Shown here: positions 41,239-56,871 of the stretch, in pieces
Layout: each line of letters begins with the position of its first letter
Position numbering within the stretch: position 1 is the stretch's first letter
Translations under genes and position numbers: made by a program
Notes under the pieces: generated by a model
What the model was told of the DNA's origin: nothing
What the model saw: the letters and a program-made list of their open reading frames with translations, nothing else
Database searches by the model: none
NCBI GenBank assembly: GCA_034508935.3
Contig: CM067451.1
Span: 45,467,838 to 45,531,837 of the forward strand
Direction: 5' to 3'
DNA: 64,000 bases
DNA from: Berghia stephanieae
Lineage: Eukaryota > Mollusca > Gastropoda > Nudibranchia > Aeolidiidae

Positions 41239-41324
<86 letters not shown>

Positions 41325-41364
41325 ATATATATATATATATATATAACGAAACAGGATATATAAG

Positions 41365-41415
<51 letters not shown>

Positions 41416-41529
41416 GAAACAGGATATATAAGATATAATATATATATATATATATATAAACGAAACAGGATATATAAGATATAATATATATATATATATA
41501 TATAAACGAAACAGGATATATAAGATATA

Positions 41530-41560
<31 letters not shown>

Positions 41561-41617
41561 TATAATATATAATATATATATATATATATATAAACGAAAC
41601 AGGATATATAAGATATA

Positions 41618-41658
<41 letters not shown>

Positions 41659-41678
41659 AACGAAACAGGATATATAAG

Positions 41679-41724
<46 letters not shown>

Positions 41725-41741
41725 GAAACAGGATATATAAG

Positions 41742-41790
<49 letters not shown>

Positions 41791-42064
41791 GAAACAGGAT
41801 ATATAAGATATAATATATATATATATATATAATATATATAAACGAAACAGGATATATAAGATATAATATAATATATATATATATATATATATATAAACGA
41901 AACAGGATATATAAGATATAATATATATATATATATATATATATAAACGAAACAGGATATATAAGATATAATATATATATATATATATAAACGAAACAGG
42001 ATATATAAGATATAATATATATATATATATATAAACGAATACAGATATATAAGATATAACAATA

Positions 42065-42097
<33 letters not shown>

Positions 42098-42117
42098 AAC
42101 GAAACAGGATATATAAG

Positions 42118-42156
<39 letters not shown>

Positions 42157-42177
42157 TAATGAAACAGGATATATAAG

Positions 42178-42216
<39 letters not shown>

Positions 42217-42285
42217 GAAACAGGATATATAAGATATAATATATATATATATATATATATAAACGAAACAGGATATATAAGATAT

Positions 42286-42321
<36 letters not shown>

Positions 42322-42531
42322 GAAACAGGATATATAAGATATAATATATATATATATATATATATAATATAAACGAAACAGGATATATAAGATATAATAT
42401 ATATATATATATATATAAACGAAACAGGATATATAAGATATAATATATATATATATATATATATAAACGAAACAGGATATATAAGATATAATATATATAT
42501 ATATATATATAAACGAAACAGGATATATAAG

Positions 42532-42570
<39 letters not shown>

Positions 42571-42587
42571 GAAACAGGATATATAAG

Positions 42588-42630
<43 letters not shown>

Positions 42631-42694
42631 ACGAAACAGGATATACAAGATATAATATAATATATATATATATAAACGAAACAGGATATATAAG

Positions 42695-42761
<67 letters not shown>

Positions 42762-42879
42762 GAAACAGGATATATAAGATATAATATATCTATATAATAT
42801 ATATATATAAACGAAACAGGATATATAAGATATAATATATATATATATATATATATATAAACGAAACAGGATATGTAAG

Positions 42880-42954
<75 letters not shown>

Positions 42955-45900
42955 GAAACAGGATTTTAGAAAATAAAGATTAAAAAAAAACAAAAAACTA
43001 AAAGTAAAATCATATGGGAATTTCCCAAGAAAAATAGACGTTGGCTGCTCTGAAAATATATGCATTATTTTTAATGCTATTTTTACTTACTTTGCAAGGT
43101 TCCAAGCGTCATTGATGATCTGAGCTCGGTTGGTAACTGAAATCACCTGGGAAGAAATGAAAGTATTAAAAGATTGATATATTTCACTTAATGATTTTAT
43201 CGCTGATTTGTGTGTATGATAACAATACATTTAACTTATGACTATTTTGAGTTGTAAAATTATAATAATAGTTGTGATTAGGATGAAGACGACAATGATA
43301 ATGATGGTGAGGAGAATGAGAAGAGGGTGATGATGATATAATAATGATGATGACGATGACAATGAATGTAAGATAGACAGACCTCATGATTTGTTTCCAA
43401 TTGATGAATCAAAGCCTTCCAGTTTCCAACTTGATAGTTGACACGATAAAACCCATTTTGCTGTGTGTTACACAATATCCATCCATTGGCGTCTGAGGCA
43501 GGGGGTAGGTTGTTCCTTCCAATGGTCAAATGTTCTGTAATAAATAATGAAGAAATTCTGAATTGTCTCCTGCGTCAAAGTAAAAACAAATCCATGTCAG
43601 AGGCATTAGGCCTATGGAGCTGGAGTTTATCCCGGTTTCAATAGCGTGAAACAGACACTAGCAATTGCTTGCTATCCTTTGGATAGGACGCTAGTCTATT
43701 GCAAAGTACTTTCCACGAGATCTAACAGACCCAGCTACCCAATCACTGCTGGGTTGGGTGGATTGGGGGATCAGAAAAAATCTTGACTGCACCCAGGATC
43801 AATCAGCTATTACTTCAGTAAGAACAAGACAATGAAAATGAGTGTTTTAGTCAAAGTCAAAAAATAAATAGGAATTAAAAAACTGCATGTTAAGAAGTAC
43901 TACAAGAAACAAAATTAATGTACACCACTGGATTTTGGGAAATAGTACGATACTTCTTGTGGGGGTGGGGAGCAAGAACAATCTAAAAATATTTAACTAT
44001 AAATAGATTTTGATGCACACTAATATGATAATTCTTGAGGGCAGATATCGTAAAAGTCAAATGACACACACACACGCACACTTATAAAGACATAATGACA
44101 TACTTGCAGTTTCATCTTTGTTCAACCAGTAAATGTCGGAGTCATCTTGTTCAAATTTGGGATTCTTACTGGTGGTCAGGGTTATGGGAATAGTCCACTT
44201 GTATCTGGTCAAAGGAATAATGATAAGGAATCGTTGTTATGCTCTAAACCCTTCTTGAGTCATTAACAAAAACATAAAAACATTGAATACATTAGTTTAC
44301 ATCCAGACATACAGCAGCAGCTTCTAATGGTCCCACACTTAATCCAGGCAGCGATATCGTTACCTCATTCGTATACAATCCCAAACTGCCCAAAAGCCTC
44401 GTCCCAATACAACTTCTAATGGTCCCACACTTAATCCAGGCAGCGATATCGTTACCTCATTCGTGTACAATCCCAAACTGCCCAAAAGTCTCAAAAGTCC
44501 CAATACAAAATGCTCAACCAGATGGTCTGCGGTTTTGGGTTCACATGTAGGACAGGTGGAAAGTCCCCACTGATGTAGCGTGGCTGAAAAGCATTTGGCA
44601 CATCCTGTCAGCAAGAACAATCTAAAAATATTCCGATATTAACACAAGGAGCCAAGTCAACTGGTACTTACCCAAATTTAGATTCATATTTTCCAGGGTC
44701 CTCAGCAGTCGGATCCACCAAGTAGCGTGACTGCCTAACCGGGGAAACAAATTCACATCAGAAAGAAAAAAAATATGACAGTTGTGAACTTCATCTCCAA
44801 GTGGTATTATATCTGGGTAAATTGTATGCATGTATTTCAAAATCAAAATAAAAGATAAAAGACACTCGCCTTCAAACTGAAAGGTCCAGGGTTTGAGTCA
44901 TACGCTGAGCAGCGAATAGTTGAGTCCTTGGGAAAGGCTCTTTACTCATTCCTCACCATATTCAAGTGTAAAATGAATATCTGGCCATCAATAAAATTGA
45001 TTCTCTCCCCAAAAAAATCAATATGGCCTAACAGGTGTCAAGTCTTTGTCTTCACACATGTTACGTGTTGCTGTTGGCGAGGGACCCCGTGTAAAGCCCT
45101 TTGAGTACGTTTAGTGGATATTGTGCAATATAATTGCTCAGACGCTCAAAAACTTCAATCCATCATATTTCTTACACTTTTTTGTTTTGTTTGTTGCTTT
45201 AGGTCTCTTCCAACACAATTGAGGTTATATGAGAGACCGCTGAAACAAAAAAAAAAACAAGCAATCTAACAAAAATAGTACAAATGTAAATCAAAATCAT
45301 AACCTAAAGATATCATAAGCTAAATTATAAATAACCAAGAACAAACAGGCAGAAGATTTACAGAAAAAAAAATATCCCCTGTCAAAAATACAATCACAAA
45401 CCAAAGAAGCAGGATAGGCTAGTAAAGAGAAGAAGAAACGACATCACTATCGGATCGTACACCCATGCGAACATCATAGGTATATGATTCAAGGGTGATG
45501 CTCCCATCCAACCACCCGCTTTCTTACACTAGATTTGATTTTAATATTTAAATCTCCCATCATAATACAGATGCAACAACAAGAAATACAATGACAACAA
45601 CAAAAACAGCAATAACAGAGCATACAAACCAACAACACCATCTAGAGCAACAAGACCACAATAGTTATTGAATCAAGGGCAACAACAACAGCATCATCAT
45701 TGAAACAATGACCATATTAGGATACTTACATGTACAAGGTCTAGATTGTTAAAGTCCCTGGTGACAGTGACCACTGGATAGTTCATCTGTAGTGTCCATG
45801 TGTCCATGATTTCCTTCACTTTCAGGTTCTTGCCTTCCAATTTTGCTTGCTGAAAAATGAAAAATAAACATTGCAAACATGAAAATCACCTCTGAATAAA

Positions 45901-46550
45901 ATGAAAAAAAAAAAAAAAATTACCTCATGCAAAACATGAAATTTGCACATAATTCTGATGCAAAACATAAAATCTACAGACCCCTGGCTTTGATGCAGAA
46001 TATAAAAAACTACCTCTGACTAAATTCATAACATGGAAATGACATCTGATTAAATTGTAAAACATTAAAAACTATCTCTGACTTAAATGCAAATGAAAAT
46101 TATCTCAAACTAAAATACAAAACATAAAATTTATCCACGAATAAAATATGCAAAGCATGGAAATTAGCTCTGACTAAAACGTAGAACACTGAAATTACCT
46201 GTGACTAAAATACAAACAAAACATGGAAATTACTGTTGATTAAAACGCAAATGCTCCAGCTAGAGTAAAAAATAATGAGCTTAAATGTGTGACACAAAAG
46301 GAAATCAATTGACAGTCATTATAAATAAAAGTGCAACAAAATCTTCAACTAAAAATATCTTACAACAAAAAGGTAGAGGCTGAAAACTTACATCTTCTAA
46401 CGCTTGCCAGAGATCATCGTGGAAAGCAGCATCAAACTTTTTCCTTTGCAGATACAACTGAAGGGGAAAAAAGTTACTGTAGTAGTAGCTGTAGTCATTG
46501 CTGTTGTATAAGCAGCAGCAATAGGAGTAGAGTTATAGTTGGAGTAGTGA

Positions 46551-46585
<35 letters not shown>

Positions 46586-46610
46586 ATCGCAGTAGTAGAA
46601 GTAGCAGTAA

Positions 46611-46657
<47 letters not shown>

Positions 46658-49600
46658 ATAGTGATCGCAGTAGTAGAAGTAGCAGTAATAGTAGCAGTAA
46701 AAGTAGTAGTAGTAGTAGTAACACCAGACTTTCCCTCAGTATTTTGTGTTTTATTGAGGTGAATGAATATTTCTTTTTAAGCAATAGAGGATAAAATTTT
46801 ACATTTGACAATTTAATTTTAAATTCCCTTTCTTAGAAAGTGTTAACCCCAACATAATACCGTTTTGAGAGAATGGATCACGTATAGTTGAAGAAATTGA
46901 AAAAACAAAACAAAAAAGAAACTAACTAACAAAACATTAACACTTACCACCAAACCTTTCCTGAACGTTTCCAGTCCTAGAAAATGTCGCATCATGCGAA
47001 TGATGGAACCCCCCTATGGCAAAAAATAAATAAACAAATAAATAAATAAATGGGGAAAACAATCTCAGGCGGATATCAACTCAGTAGATAAATACTAAAA
47101 TTTACAGTGAAAGATTGATAAGATATATAGATTAGATAGATAGATAGATAGATATATAGATTAGATAAATTATAAAAACAAAAACCATGAATTAATAGTG
47201 CTCAACTTTTTGATAAAAGGAGCTATTTATATACATTTCAAGTATAATTATGATTTTTTAACTTCTACAACATTGTTTCAAGCGTTAGCTCTCATCAGGA
47301 AGTGGAAGCGACACTACCACTTCCACTTCCTGATGAGAGCTAATGCTTGAAATATTTATAGATAGATAGAGAAATAGCTATAGAAATAAATAGAGATAGC
47401 AAGCGTTTACATCACTTCTAATGTTCACCACCAAGATTGTATGGTACATAGATATAGATGTAACCTCAATTCGATTCAACAGTCGTAACGTCACGTCCCT
47501 CATAATGACGCATGGTAACTTAGTAACTGGCTCTGAAGTATCGGAACAATGGCGGACGCCCTTATGAAATATTTCTCCGACGAGCATAAAAGCGTATCCA
47601 GAGGAAAAAAATAGCATAAATCTGATCATGTTTTGACTTTTAAACATTCTGATCACAAGACATATGAAAAGTTCTAACCAGCATGAAGAATAAAAAGGAC
47701 CAATTTTCTTTGTATAGAACCATGATGGCCGCCGTTGCTGGGCGATGTGACATCAGACTATTGAATCCAATTAATACTTTGATTTTATTTGTCTTAATAG
47801 TATAGAAATCCAAGACACCAACCTTTGAATATGAGACAGTATCAAAGATCTCGTTGATTTCGTCAGGATGGTTGACGGCACATAAACAGGATGTGACGTG
47901 ATTAATCCGTCAAAGGTGAAGGCATTTTGAACATCACTGTTGACAAATTTATCCCACTGAAAATGTTTTTGAAAAAAAGAAAAACTCTGGCTATTTCAAA
48001 GCGACAAACCAAGAGGGGGGGGGGGGGGGGGGGGGGGGGGGTTGAAGTCTAACCATAAAAACACTTTATAATTAGTTCATATATCCAATGTGTATTTATG
48101 GACAGGTCTGATAACCCAATTTAGTATGGACTCATTACTGTAATGGAAATATTATCAAACTAAGTCAAAATAGTATCTATTACAACAATGTCAAATCAGA
48201 TCCATGATTGTATTCAGTTATCATATTTCCAAATAAGTGCATGTAATATTTGTCGGTTATTTGCTTTTTGGGGGAGCTTTATGGTGTTTGTAACTCTTTT
48301 CGGTCAAAAACTTTTGAGCTTTTATATATATATATATATATATAGCTCAATATTCAATTAAATATGCTCAAAGCGCTTTACAAGAGGTCTAAAGTTAGCT
48401 CAAGTTACATTTTCACTTCTCAGACACAAGCATCATATTGCCTCTGAAACAGATGCTTACGGTTACAATATATTTGATTTAATATGAGTTTTTAACACCG
48501 TAATATCCACTGGATGTGCTCAAAACACTTAACACAAAGTCCAAGACCAACATTAACACTTAGTATGTAAGAAAAAAACATGAAACCGCTAAGTCCCTAT
48601 TACAATTTTTCTTTTACAGAGACAATACTTCTACTGGCCAGTCACTCATTTTACACCCAGCGTATGGTGAGAAAATGTAAACAAAGAGCCTTTTCCAAGG
48701 ATCTTCTTCTTCTTCTTCTTTATTCCACCTCATAGTCTTTCTGTTTGAATATTAAATTGATGAGCGAATGCTGTTGTCTTCCTCAGCTCTGTCAAGGGCC
48801 AATTATAATTTCGACAACAGAGATGTGGTACCGGGCCAAAACTCCTCTCTTGCTGTTGCCTACCTTGGGCAAGTCTGAAATATATGGTGGGCGTCTTCTT
48901 CTTCAAGGATTAAACATGGTTCTGCTCACAGCAGGATTTGAAACAGGAACTTACAGGTTCAAAGGCAAGTGTCATACCACAAGACAACAGGGTTATCGAA
49001 ACCAGGACATTCCGAACCGAAAGCGAGTGTCATACCACAAGACCACATAGTCGCACAATATTTCGAAATAGTCATAATATACACCAGAAACTCCCAATCA
49101 GGTTGGATCTGATGATGTCCACTAACCCAGACATGAACAAGTACCAAAATGTTTCAGCTTTACCATTTTCCAGTCCGGATGCACCTTGTCCACCCCCATG
49201 TATTCAACAAATGTAGCAAATCCTTCATTCAACCACAGGTCATCCCACCAAGATGGTGTCACCAAGTCACCGAACCACTGGAATATGAACAGAGAATGTG
49301 AGTGTATAGATTCTTGATAGGACCTGTTGTTGTTGTTGTTGGTAGCAGTGATGGTAATGATGGTTGATGACAAAATTGAAGTTTATAATGATGATGATGA
49401 TGATGATGGTGGTGATGATGATGGCAAAATGAAGCTGAAAATTGTTATGTTGATGTTTCTGATGATTTTGACATGACTGTAGAATGACAGTTTTTAGTTT
49501 ACCTGATGAGCCAATTCATGGGACACTACAATAGCCACACGTTCTCTGTTTGCCTCATTTGAAATGCCTGGAGAATACAACATGGCCGTTTCTCTGATGG

Positions 49601-52600
49601 AAAAAAATTAAAAGCATAATAATTTTCATCTGTTCAATCGTTTCTTATTCTGACTGATACCATTTTTGGTCCAATGTCTGAAAGGGGTTTCAAGTGGGGG
49701 GAAGATTAAATTGATAAAGGACCAATTTATTATCATAATTATAGGGTTATATTGTGCTCAAGTCCATTTTGGCATCTTCTTGGTCTGTCCTAAACTACTT
49801 TCCGCCAGATCTATAGAACAGATCCAGCTACCCAATCACTGCTGGGTGGACAGGGGGGTTCGGGAAAACATCTCAACTTCAAACGGACATTAGCAATGTC
49901 CCAAGTACTTTCCACCAGATCAAACTGACCCAGCTAACAATTACTGCTGGGTGGGCAGGAAGGTTAGAATAAAGCATTGATTTCTACCAGTCCCGCATCC
50001 CATTGCGTGTGAAAAGAGTATTCTACTCACGGAGTTACCAAGACCTCCTAAGATATACCTGTATGTAATAAGTCCCCAGTTTTCCATGGCTCCTGCCGCA
50101 AAATCTGGAATGGCTATCATATCTGGGGAGAGAAATAGAAATAAATAAACCCATGACCAAATGTCTAAAAGTCTTTTAAGTTAATCTCATGTCTACAGTT
50201 TTAAGGTCATTTTTAGAATTCAGATTTACATAAATACAAATTTTGAAAAAGTTTTTTAATTCTTAGGTAATCTTATTTTTAACATTTCGACTTTACACTT
50301 GGGTTTCTTCCACTATGTTCATTTCGACAAAATACTAAGACCTTACTTGAAGCACGAGTAAGAAATTGAAATAAAAGGGCAGAAATCTTACTTTAAAAAA
50401 GCCCATTTCACACAAACTCGTCTAGAATGATAGAAATATGTTCAGATTCGACCAAATGTTTAAACATATAATATGATGTCAACCACCAAATTAAAGGATT
50501 ACTTGGCAACATTTTTAATTAAACAAATAAATAAATAAATATAAACATTTGTTATAATACATGGCACACTTCCATAATAGACCATGCCCAATGCACTTTA
50601 CAATATTTTATAATTTATTTCTCAGACAAGCCATAAGGAACCAGGTGTTTATTTCATAGATTACCAGTCACTTGTAGGCATCCCGTTTGTAGCAATACTA
50701 TTACAATATTTGTCACTGTCTATAGCTAGTGACTCATCCATACCCAAGTCCAGTGAGGCAATGTGTGTTAAGTGTTTTACTCAAGGACACAGTATCGGGA
50801 CCAGACTTTTCAACAATCTGTGTCACCCATCCTGCTACTGATCACGCAAAACATCACATTAATTTTGTGACGAGACAAATACCATACTATTGAGCCACCA
50901 AGCCTTGTTTACCCTTAATGGAAAGTTAAGACAGCAATTTCAATCTTATGATAGAAAGCAATGATAAAGTCGAGGTCTTAGGATCTAAAAATTCGAAGAA
51001 GCAATATATCCTTAAGGCCAGTGTTAATACCTAACCAACGTGTACCTATTTGCAGGTCTGATAACCCCAATTGTTTTGGGCTTATTGTTGTAATATAAAT
51101 ATTCTCAAACTGACACAAAATAGTGTCCATCACACAATGCCAAAACAAGCTGATAGAGTTTGGTTATCAGGCCGTTATATGGGCACGAAAGACCTAACCC
51201 TAACAAACGCTTTAAAAAAAATGAAAACAAGCAAAACAAAGAAAATCTTGCACAAATATTTCCCAAACTAATTTCCACTTGATCTAACATATCCAGCCAC
51301 CCAATTACTGCTAGGTTTTTGGGGGGAAGAGGATACCAAAAAAATATTGACTTCACTTGGGATTGATCTCGGTTCTTTTGCATGTGAAGCGAATGCTCTA
51401 CTGAGTTTTTGGGACCACAAAATAAGACCAGAGTTTCACAATACATCACCTTGTTTAGGCAAAGGGTATGTCGTGTTGAAATATTGTTCAAAGTAGGGTA
51501 GGACCTCTATGCCAACATCCAAAGCATATTTCGTCGAGTCCTTCACCTCAGGTCTGGCAAAAGCTCGATACTGTCAACAAAAAGAAGCCAATTAAATCAT
51601 CAGTTCAAACTTAATTCAAGCATAACTCACAAATGTGACCCATTGCATCGAAATGGTATTACGTTAGGGTGAAGGTGAATCAGATGCTAGAAACAGTTTT
51701 TATAGCAAGAATGATCCGTTGTGTTAAAGTTTTGTTTTTGTCACTTTAAGAAATTAATAGATTCTCCTTAATAAAAAAATGTAAACTTAAGCCAAGTCTC
51801 ACATTATTTTAATACAAATAATATTTCCATCGACATCTGTGTTTTTGTTTTTATTTTTAAAGGTTTTACGGCGCTTGCAACACATTAAGGTCATATCAGC
51901 GCCAGTAAAAAGGAAGAAAATGGGATAGTAAAAAGTTCTAGAATTACAATAAAGCATCCAAGAAAAGGGAAGACAAAGGGGAATTGGTTCAAATAAGAGA
52001 CAGGTGTAGATTCCAAAAGCACTGTATCAAAGTACTTAGTTTGAGATCACTAAAAGTCTCATCCAGACACAAGCACAGGTCCCCGCTGAGAGGAACACAC
52101 TCTAATGTTTTACAAATCATATATAATATAAAGAAAGCATAAAACAGTGCATAACAGAGAGATGATTTACAATGAAAAAAATATCATCTCCCAAAACTAA
52201 CTATACATTCGACTGTTTCCCTCTCAGCCAGGGCATCTGGCCAGGACCAGGTCAAAACCAATAATCTCATTCCAAGACAAAGACAGAAAGCATGTTGGAA
52301 AACAGATATAAGGGGATAGAAGACACAGGATGGACCCCCCTGACATCAATCCGACATCATACCATTTAGAGGTGTGGTAGGTCACAAGCATAAATGTGAT
52401 CCACAGAGTTAAAGATGCTTAAAAACTGGATCACAACCAAAGTAAATAATATATTTTGGTCTGATCTTATTCTATTCATTGACGAGCATAATGAGGGTTT
52501 TTCAAGTTCCAAAATATCAAAATTTCAAATTTAAATCACACCTAAATACAACCACCTTTTTGTGACAATTGGTTATAAATACAGTGAAACTTGAGTATTT

Positions 52601-52952
52601 TATATAACGCAACATCCACTAAACATGCTAAAAGCGCTTTACAAGAATTCCCTAGCCAACAGTAACACTTAACATGTAGCATGAGACATCACGCCCATTA
52701 AGCAATATTACACTTTTTTCCCCAACAAAGGCAATGCTGTTAACGGCTTGATACACATTTTACACCTGTGTACAGTTAGAGAATGCAAGTAAAGAGCTTG
52801 TTTGTTCCAAGGACTCAACTATGTGCAGCTCAGTGCTGGATTTGAACTCTAGGCCTTCCAATCCAAAGTCGAATGTCATATCAATAGACCACATAGCCGC
52901 CCGCATAACACTGTCGATAATTCTCAGTTATAATAATAATAATATAATAATA

Positions 52953-52996
<44 letters not shown>

Positions 52997-55900
52997 TAAT
53001 AATAATAAAATAATAATACACATTTATATAGCACTCATTCTCGTGTAAAACACAAGCTCTGGGCACTTTACAATATAAATATCAATTTTAAGTGAAAAAA
53101 AAAAAAAAAAAAAAAATAATTCATAGCCAAATCAAGGATTCATAGAGTCAATAAAAACAAATACAGTAAAAATGTGTCTTGAGATTCTTTTTAAACGTAG
53201 GTAAAGACTTGCACTCCCTCAGACCCCGTGGTAGTTCATTCCAAATCTTGGGCCGAAACAAGCAAACGATCTATCACCAAATTTTGTAATTTTTATATCA
53301 GTAAATACAGACCAGTGTTGCCAGATATATGGACAGTCATGTAAATCGAGCTACAGAAAAAAGCGTCCAAAGAGTCCAAAGCCAACAGCAAATACATGAC
53401 GCCTGTCAAGCGCTGATACAATTCTACGTTTTTTTCTCTACAGGGACAATGCTGTTATTGGCCATATTGAGTGCTTTTTCAAAGGACTCAACTTTGAGCG
53501 GTGAAGAGCGCTACATGAACCATCAACAATTGTTCAGTCTGACCGAGTCAGTTGGTTAATATAGAGGGAAAGAATCAAGGACTTACTGTTCCGAATGCTA
53601 GTGTCATACCATAAGAGAACTAAGGCCCACAGAAAAATGTGTAAGTGGTGTGAAAAAATGTGAAAAATAATTACTTATGCATATTTTACATAGCTAATGC
53701 AATCTTTTTTGTCAACCGATGTGTACTTGTTTGCAGATTAATGACCCAATTGTTATAGACTCACTGTTGTAATGGAAATACTCTCAAATGAACTCAAAAT
53801 ATTGTCTGGTCCATTACATCAATGTTAAATCAAGCCCATAAAATTGTATTTGATTATCAGACCTGCAAATATGTGCATAGTGGTCTAAGCTTTATTATTG
53901 GTATGGGAGACCTTCCGCACATTCTCCAAGGTAGCTTCACTTTGTATAGTAACTACATCATGGATCTTATGTCAAGACGGTTATTTATTGATAATTTTTA
54001 GTAGTAGCATTTTAAAAGCTGTAGGGCCATTCCATGTCAAGTGGACCAAATTTTCGGAAATTGGGAACCACACCCCTTTTGATTTTCCTCAAACTTAGCT
54101 CAATTGAAGATACTTATGAGACATAAAGTAAACCAAATTTGTAGAAGAAACCCTGATTGATTGACAAAAGTTTAAAATTCAAAATGACCATTGTTTTGGT
54201 TCGCTGCCATTGTAGTTGAAGTATGGAAAGGCAATGTAGAGTAGTCCTAGGTTTCTTTGGGTTAGCTCAAGGTTCGAGAGTTTTTTTTTCCATAATAGGG
54301 CTAGTTATAGATCGTAGTAATGGTCATGGGGTTTTTGTTTTTCTTATCAGGGAACTAATCTTAAAGGAACTAAGTTTTATTTTTTCTTTTAGGGTTGGTT
54401 AAAAGAATACTTGGATTATTTCCCTTAACTTGAGGAATGTGCAGGTCTCCCCTGGTCTTGAAATATAACTCAGTAAAATTCACCTCTTTTATCTTTCACA
54501 TTATCCCGTGAGTAAGCATGCATATTTACTCTTTAAATGGTAAAATAATTTATAATTATTAGCGTTTGTCTGTAACATTAAGTACGTAATGATAGGTGCA
54601 ATAAGAAATAGAAGTGCCCCTCCCCCCCCCCCCCCCCCTTTCCCCTTACAAAAACATACTAAAAATACAAATACAGTATCATAAATAACATGAATCGTGA
54701 AATATCAGCCTTTTGACATAGAAATACCAGATTGATGACGTAATACCGGAGGCCTTCCGAAAGCTCCTACATCCTCAGTATTCTTTTTTTTTTTATAATG
54801 TTCAAGTTGGGGTTTTGGAAGGGGGGAAACTTTTTTTTTTTAAACTTTCCCCCCTCCCAAACCCCCTACGATCTAGAACATCATAAAAAAAAGAATACTA
54901 CTGGGGATGTATGAGCTTTCGAAAGGCCTCCCCTTAATACAGACCTGTAACCTTAAGATAATATACAATTCCTTCCCTGATCCCCATGACGTTATTTTAT
55001 ATCAGTCTCTTCTATAAACTGGATGCCAGTGCAGCGCCGAACGGAAATCCGAACTCGGTGCCATGAGGTTACGAGGTAAAGACCATACCGTTGTGTAGCG
55101 TTGCACGCCAGTACCTAGTGATGGTGATAGCATCGGAGGTAGGTACTACCGCAAACTCGGGGACCCGAATAATTTTGGGTGGGGGGACTTAAAAAAAAAA
55201 AAATCATTCTGGGGGTTTGGGAGGGGGGAAAACTTTTTTTTTTAAAGGCTCTCCCCTCCCAAACTCCCTACTAGACTTTTTTTTTAAAAAAAGCTTCCCC
55301 CCCCCCCCCCCTCCCAAACCCCAAAATTATTTGGGTCCCCGAGTTTGCGGTAGTACCTCGGAGGTATCTAGAATTTGTGTTGAATTGGAAATCACAGAAG
55401 ACGAAGACCAGATGATGGAAGGCGTTTTTCGCGTTAATTAAATAATAAAACATCAAATCTTAATATAAAATTTACCACACCATTCCTCCACGCTATATTT
55501 TTCTTGTTTCATCATCTTTCCTGAAGAAAATTGTTACCATTGTTGAGATTTTGAGATGACAAGGAATCATGTGTCAGGCTTACTCGACTTGATGGGTGTA
55601 TGGAGTAGGATGCGATTCTCATTCTTCTAGCGAAGGTAAAGATCAGTGATTATTTAACACCATTGTATTTTAAAATAAATTAATTGAAGACAATTACTGT
55701 GGCCCTGTTACAATAATTTAGAGAATTTTTTGTTTCCATGGAAAACACAAAACGTAATTAAACAGACGTTTATGATTTGAACCCAAAATCTTGACACGAT
55801 AACACTATATAACCGGCAGCCGGCAACTGGAGTCTAGTAGTGTTGGGTTATTTGATCGCTTTTACTCGATCGACGACCGAGCGCCAAGCCACGAGTCAGT

Positions 55901-56776
55901 GCTCGATCTCAATGCCGGAAGAGCGAGTTAGTAAAACGATCACTATATCGTAAAACGATCAAGCGGGTTGTGAGCTTGAGACGATCTTGACACGTGAGAC
56001 GAGCTTGAGACGATCAGGATTCGAGCGAGCGGAGGGGTAACGAGTGTTTCGAATCATTTCAAATTCAAACGATCACAGTTTGCCATCCGATACCAATCGC
56101 CAATGTTTGCACACGGTAGTCTGTGGTTCTTCCACAGCCCTCACTCCTTGTCAGATGTTAGTGTGTCTGGGTGGCAGTGGCAGGGAAATTCGTATAGGTG
56201 TATCACGCGTGTGTGACAAGACTTCATTAAACCTACTAAAGTTTGACTATCACACACACACACACACACATACACACACACACACACACACAGGCTATTT
56301 CTATGACACACACGCATCCCTCTATCAATGAACACTCCTACAGTAGTGCGGCTATGTGGTCTAGTCATGACGTAACTATAGGTAGTACTCTAGTCGACCA
56401 TGGCTCTCGTGCATTATAATGGTCTAGTGGTATGACACCCGCTTTGGGATCGGAAAGTCCTGGGTTCGAGCCTCGCGCTCGGTGCATAGTTGAGTCTTTG
56501 GACAAGGCTCTTTACTCACATTCTCTCACCGTACTCAGGTGTAAAATGAGTACCTGGCCGTTAACAGCGTTGTCTTTGTCTGAAAAATTGTAATATCGCC
56601 TAACAGGCGGCATGTCCCGTCCTACATATTAAATGTTGCTGTTGACCGGGACCCCTTTACAAAGCGCTTTGATCACATTTAGTGGATATTGTAAAGCTCA
56701 ATTTTTTAAAGTAAAACATTAGCTTTGAATATGGAATGTTTCAATTTTAGATGCCTGTGTATTCTTTGTTAGTTCC

Positions 56777-56871
<95 letters not shown>

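Noticed and set aside
41650-42648. 332-residue Tyr/Ile-rich frame
   Set aside because: It is the AT-rich minisatellite read in one frame; the periodic CFVYIYI pattern simply mirrors the repeat unit.
47277-47350. Inverted CACTTCC/GGAAGTGG palindrome beside TGATGAGAGCTAA
   Set aside because: It is a real short inverted repeat around CACTACCACTTCC, but too small and isolated to call an element.
56402-56475. tRNA-Pro gene
   Set aside because: A and B boxes are visible but the acceptor stem does not pair and the sequence continues as a repeated SINE body; it is a SINE head.
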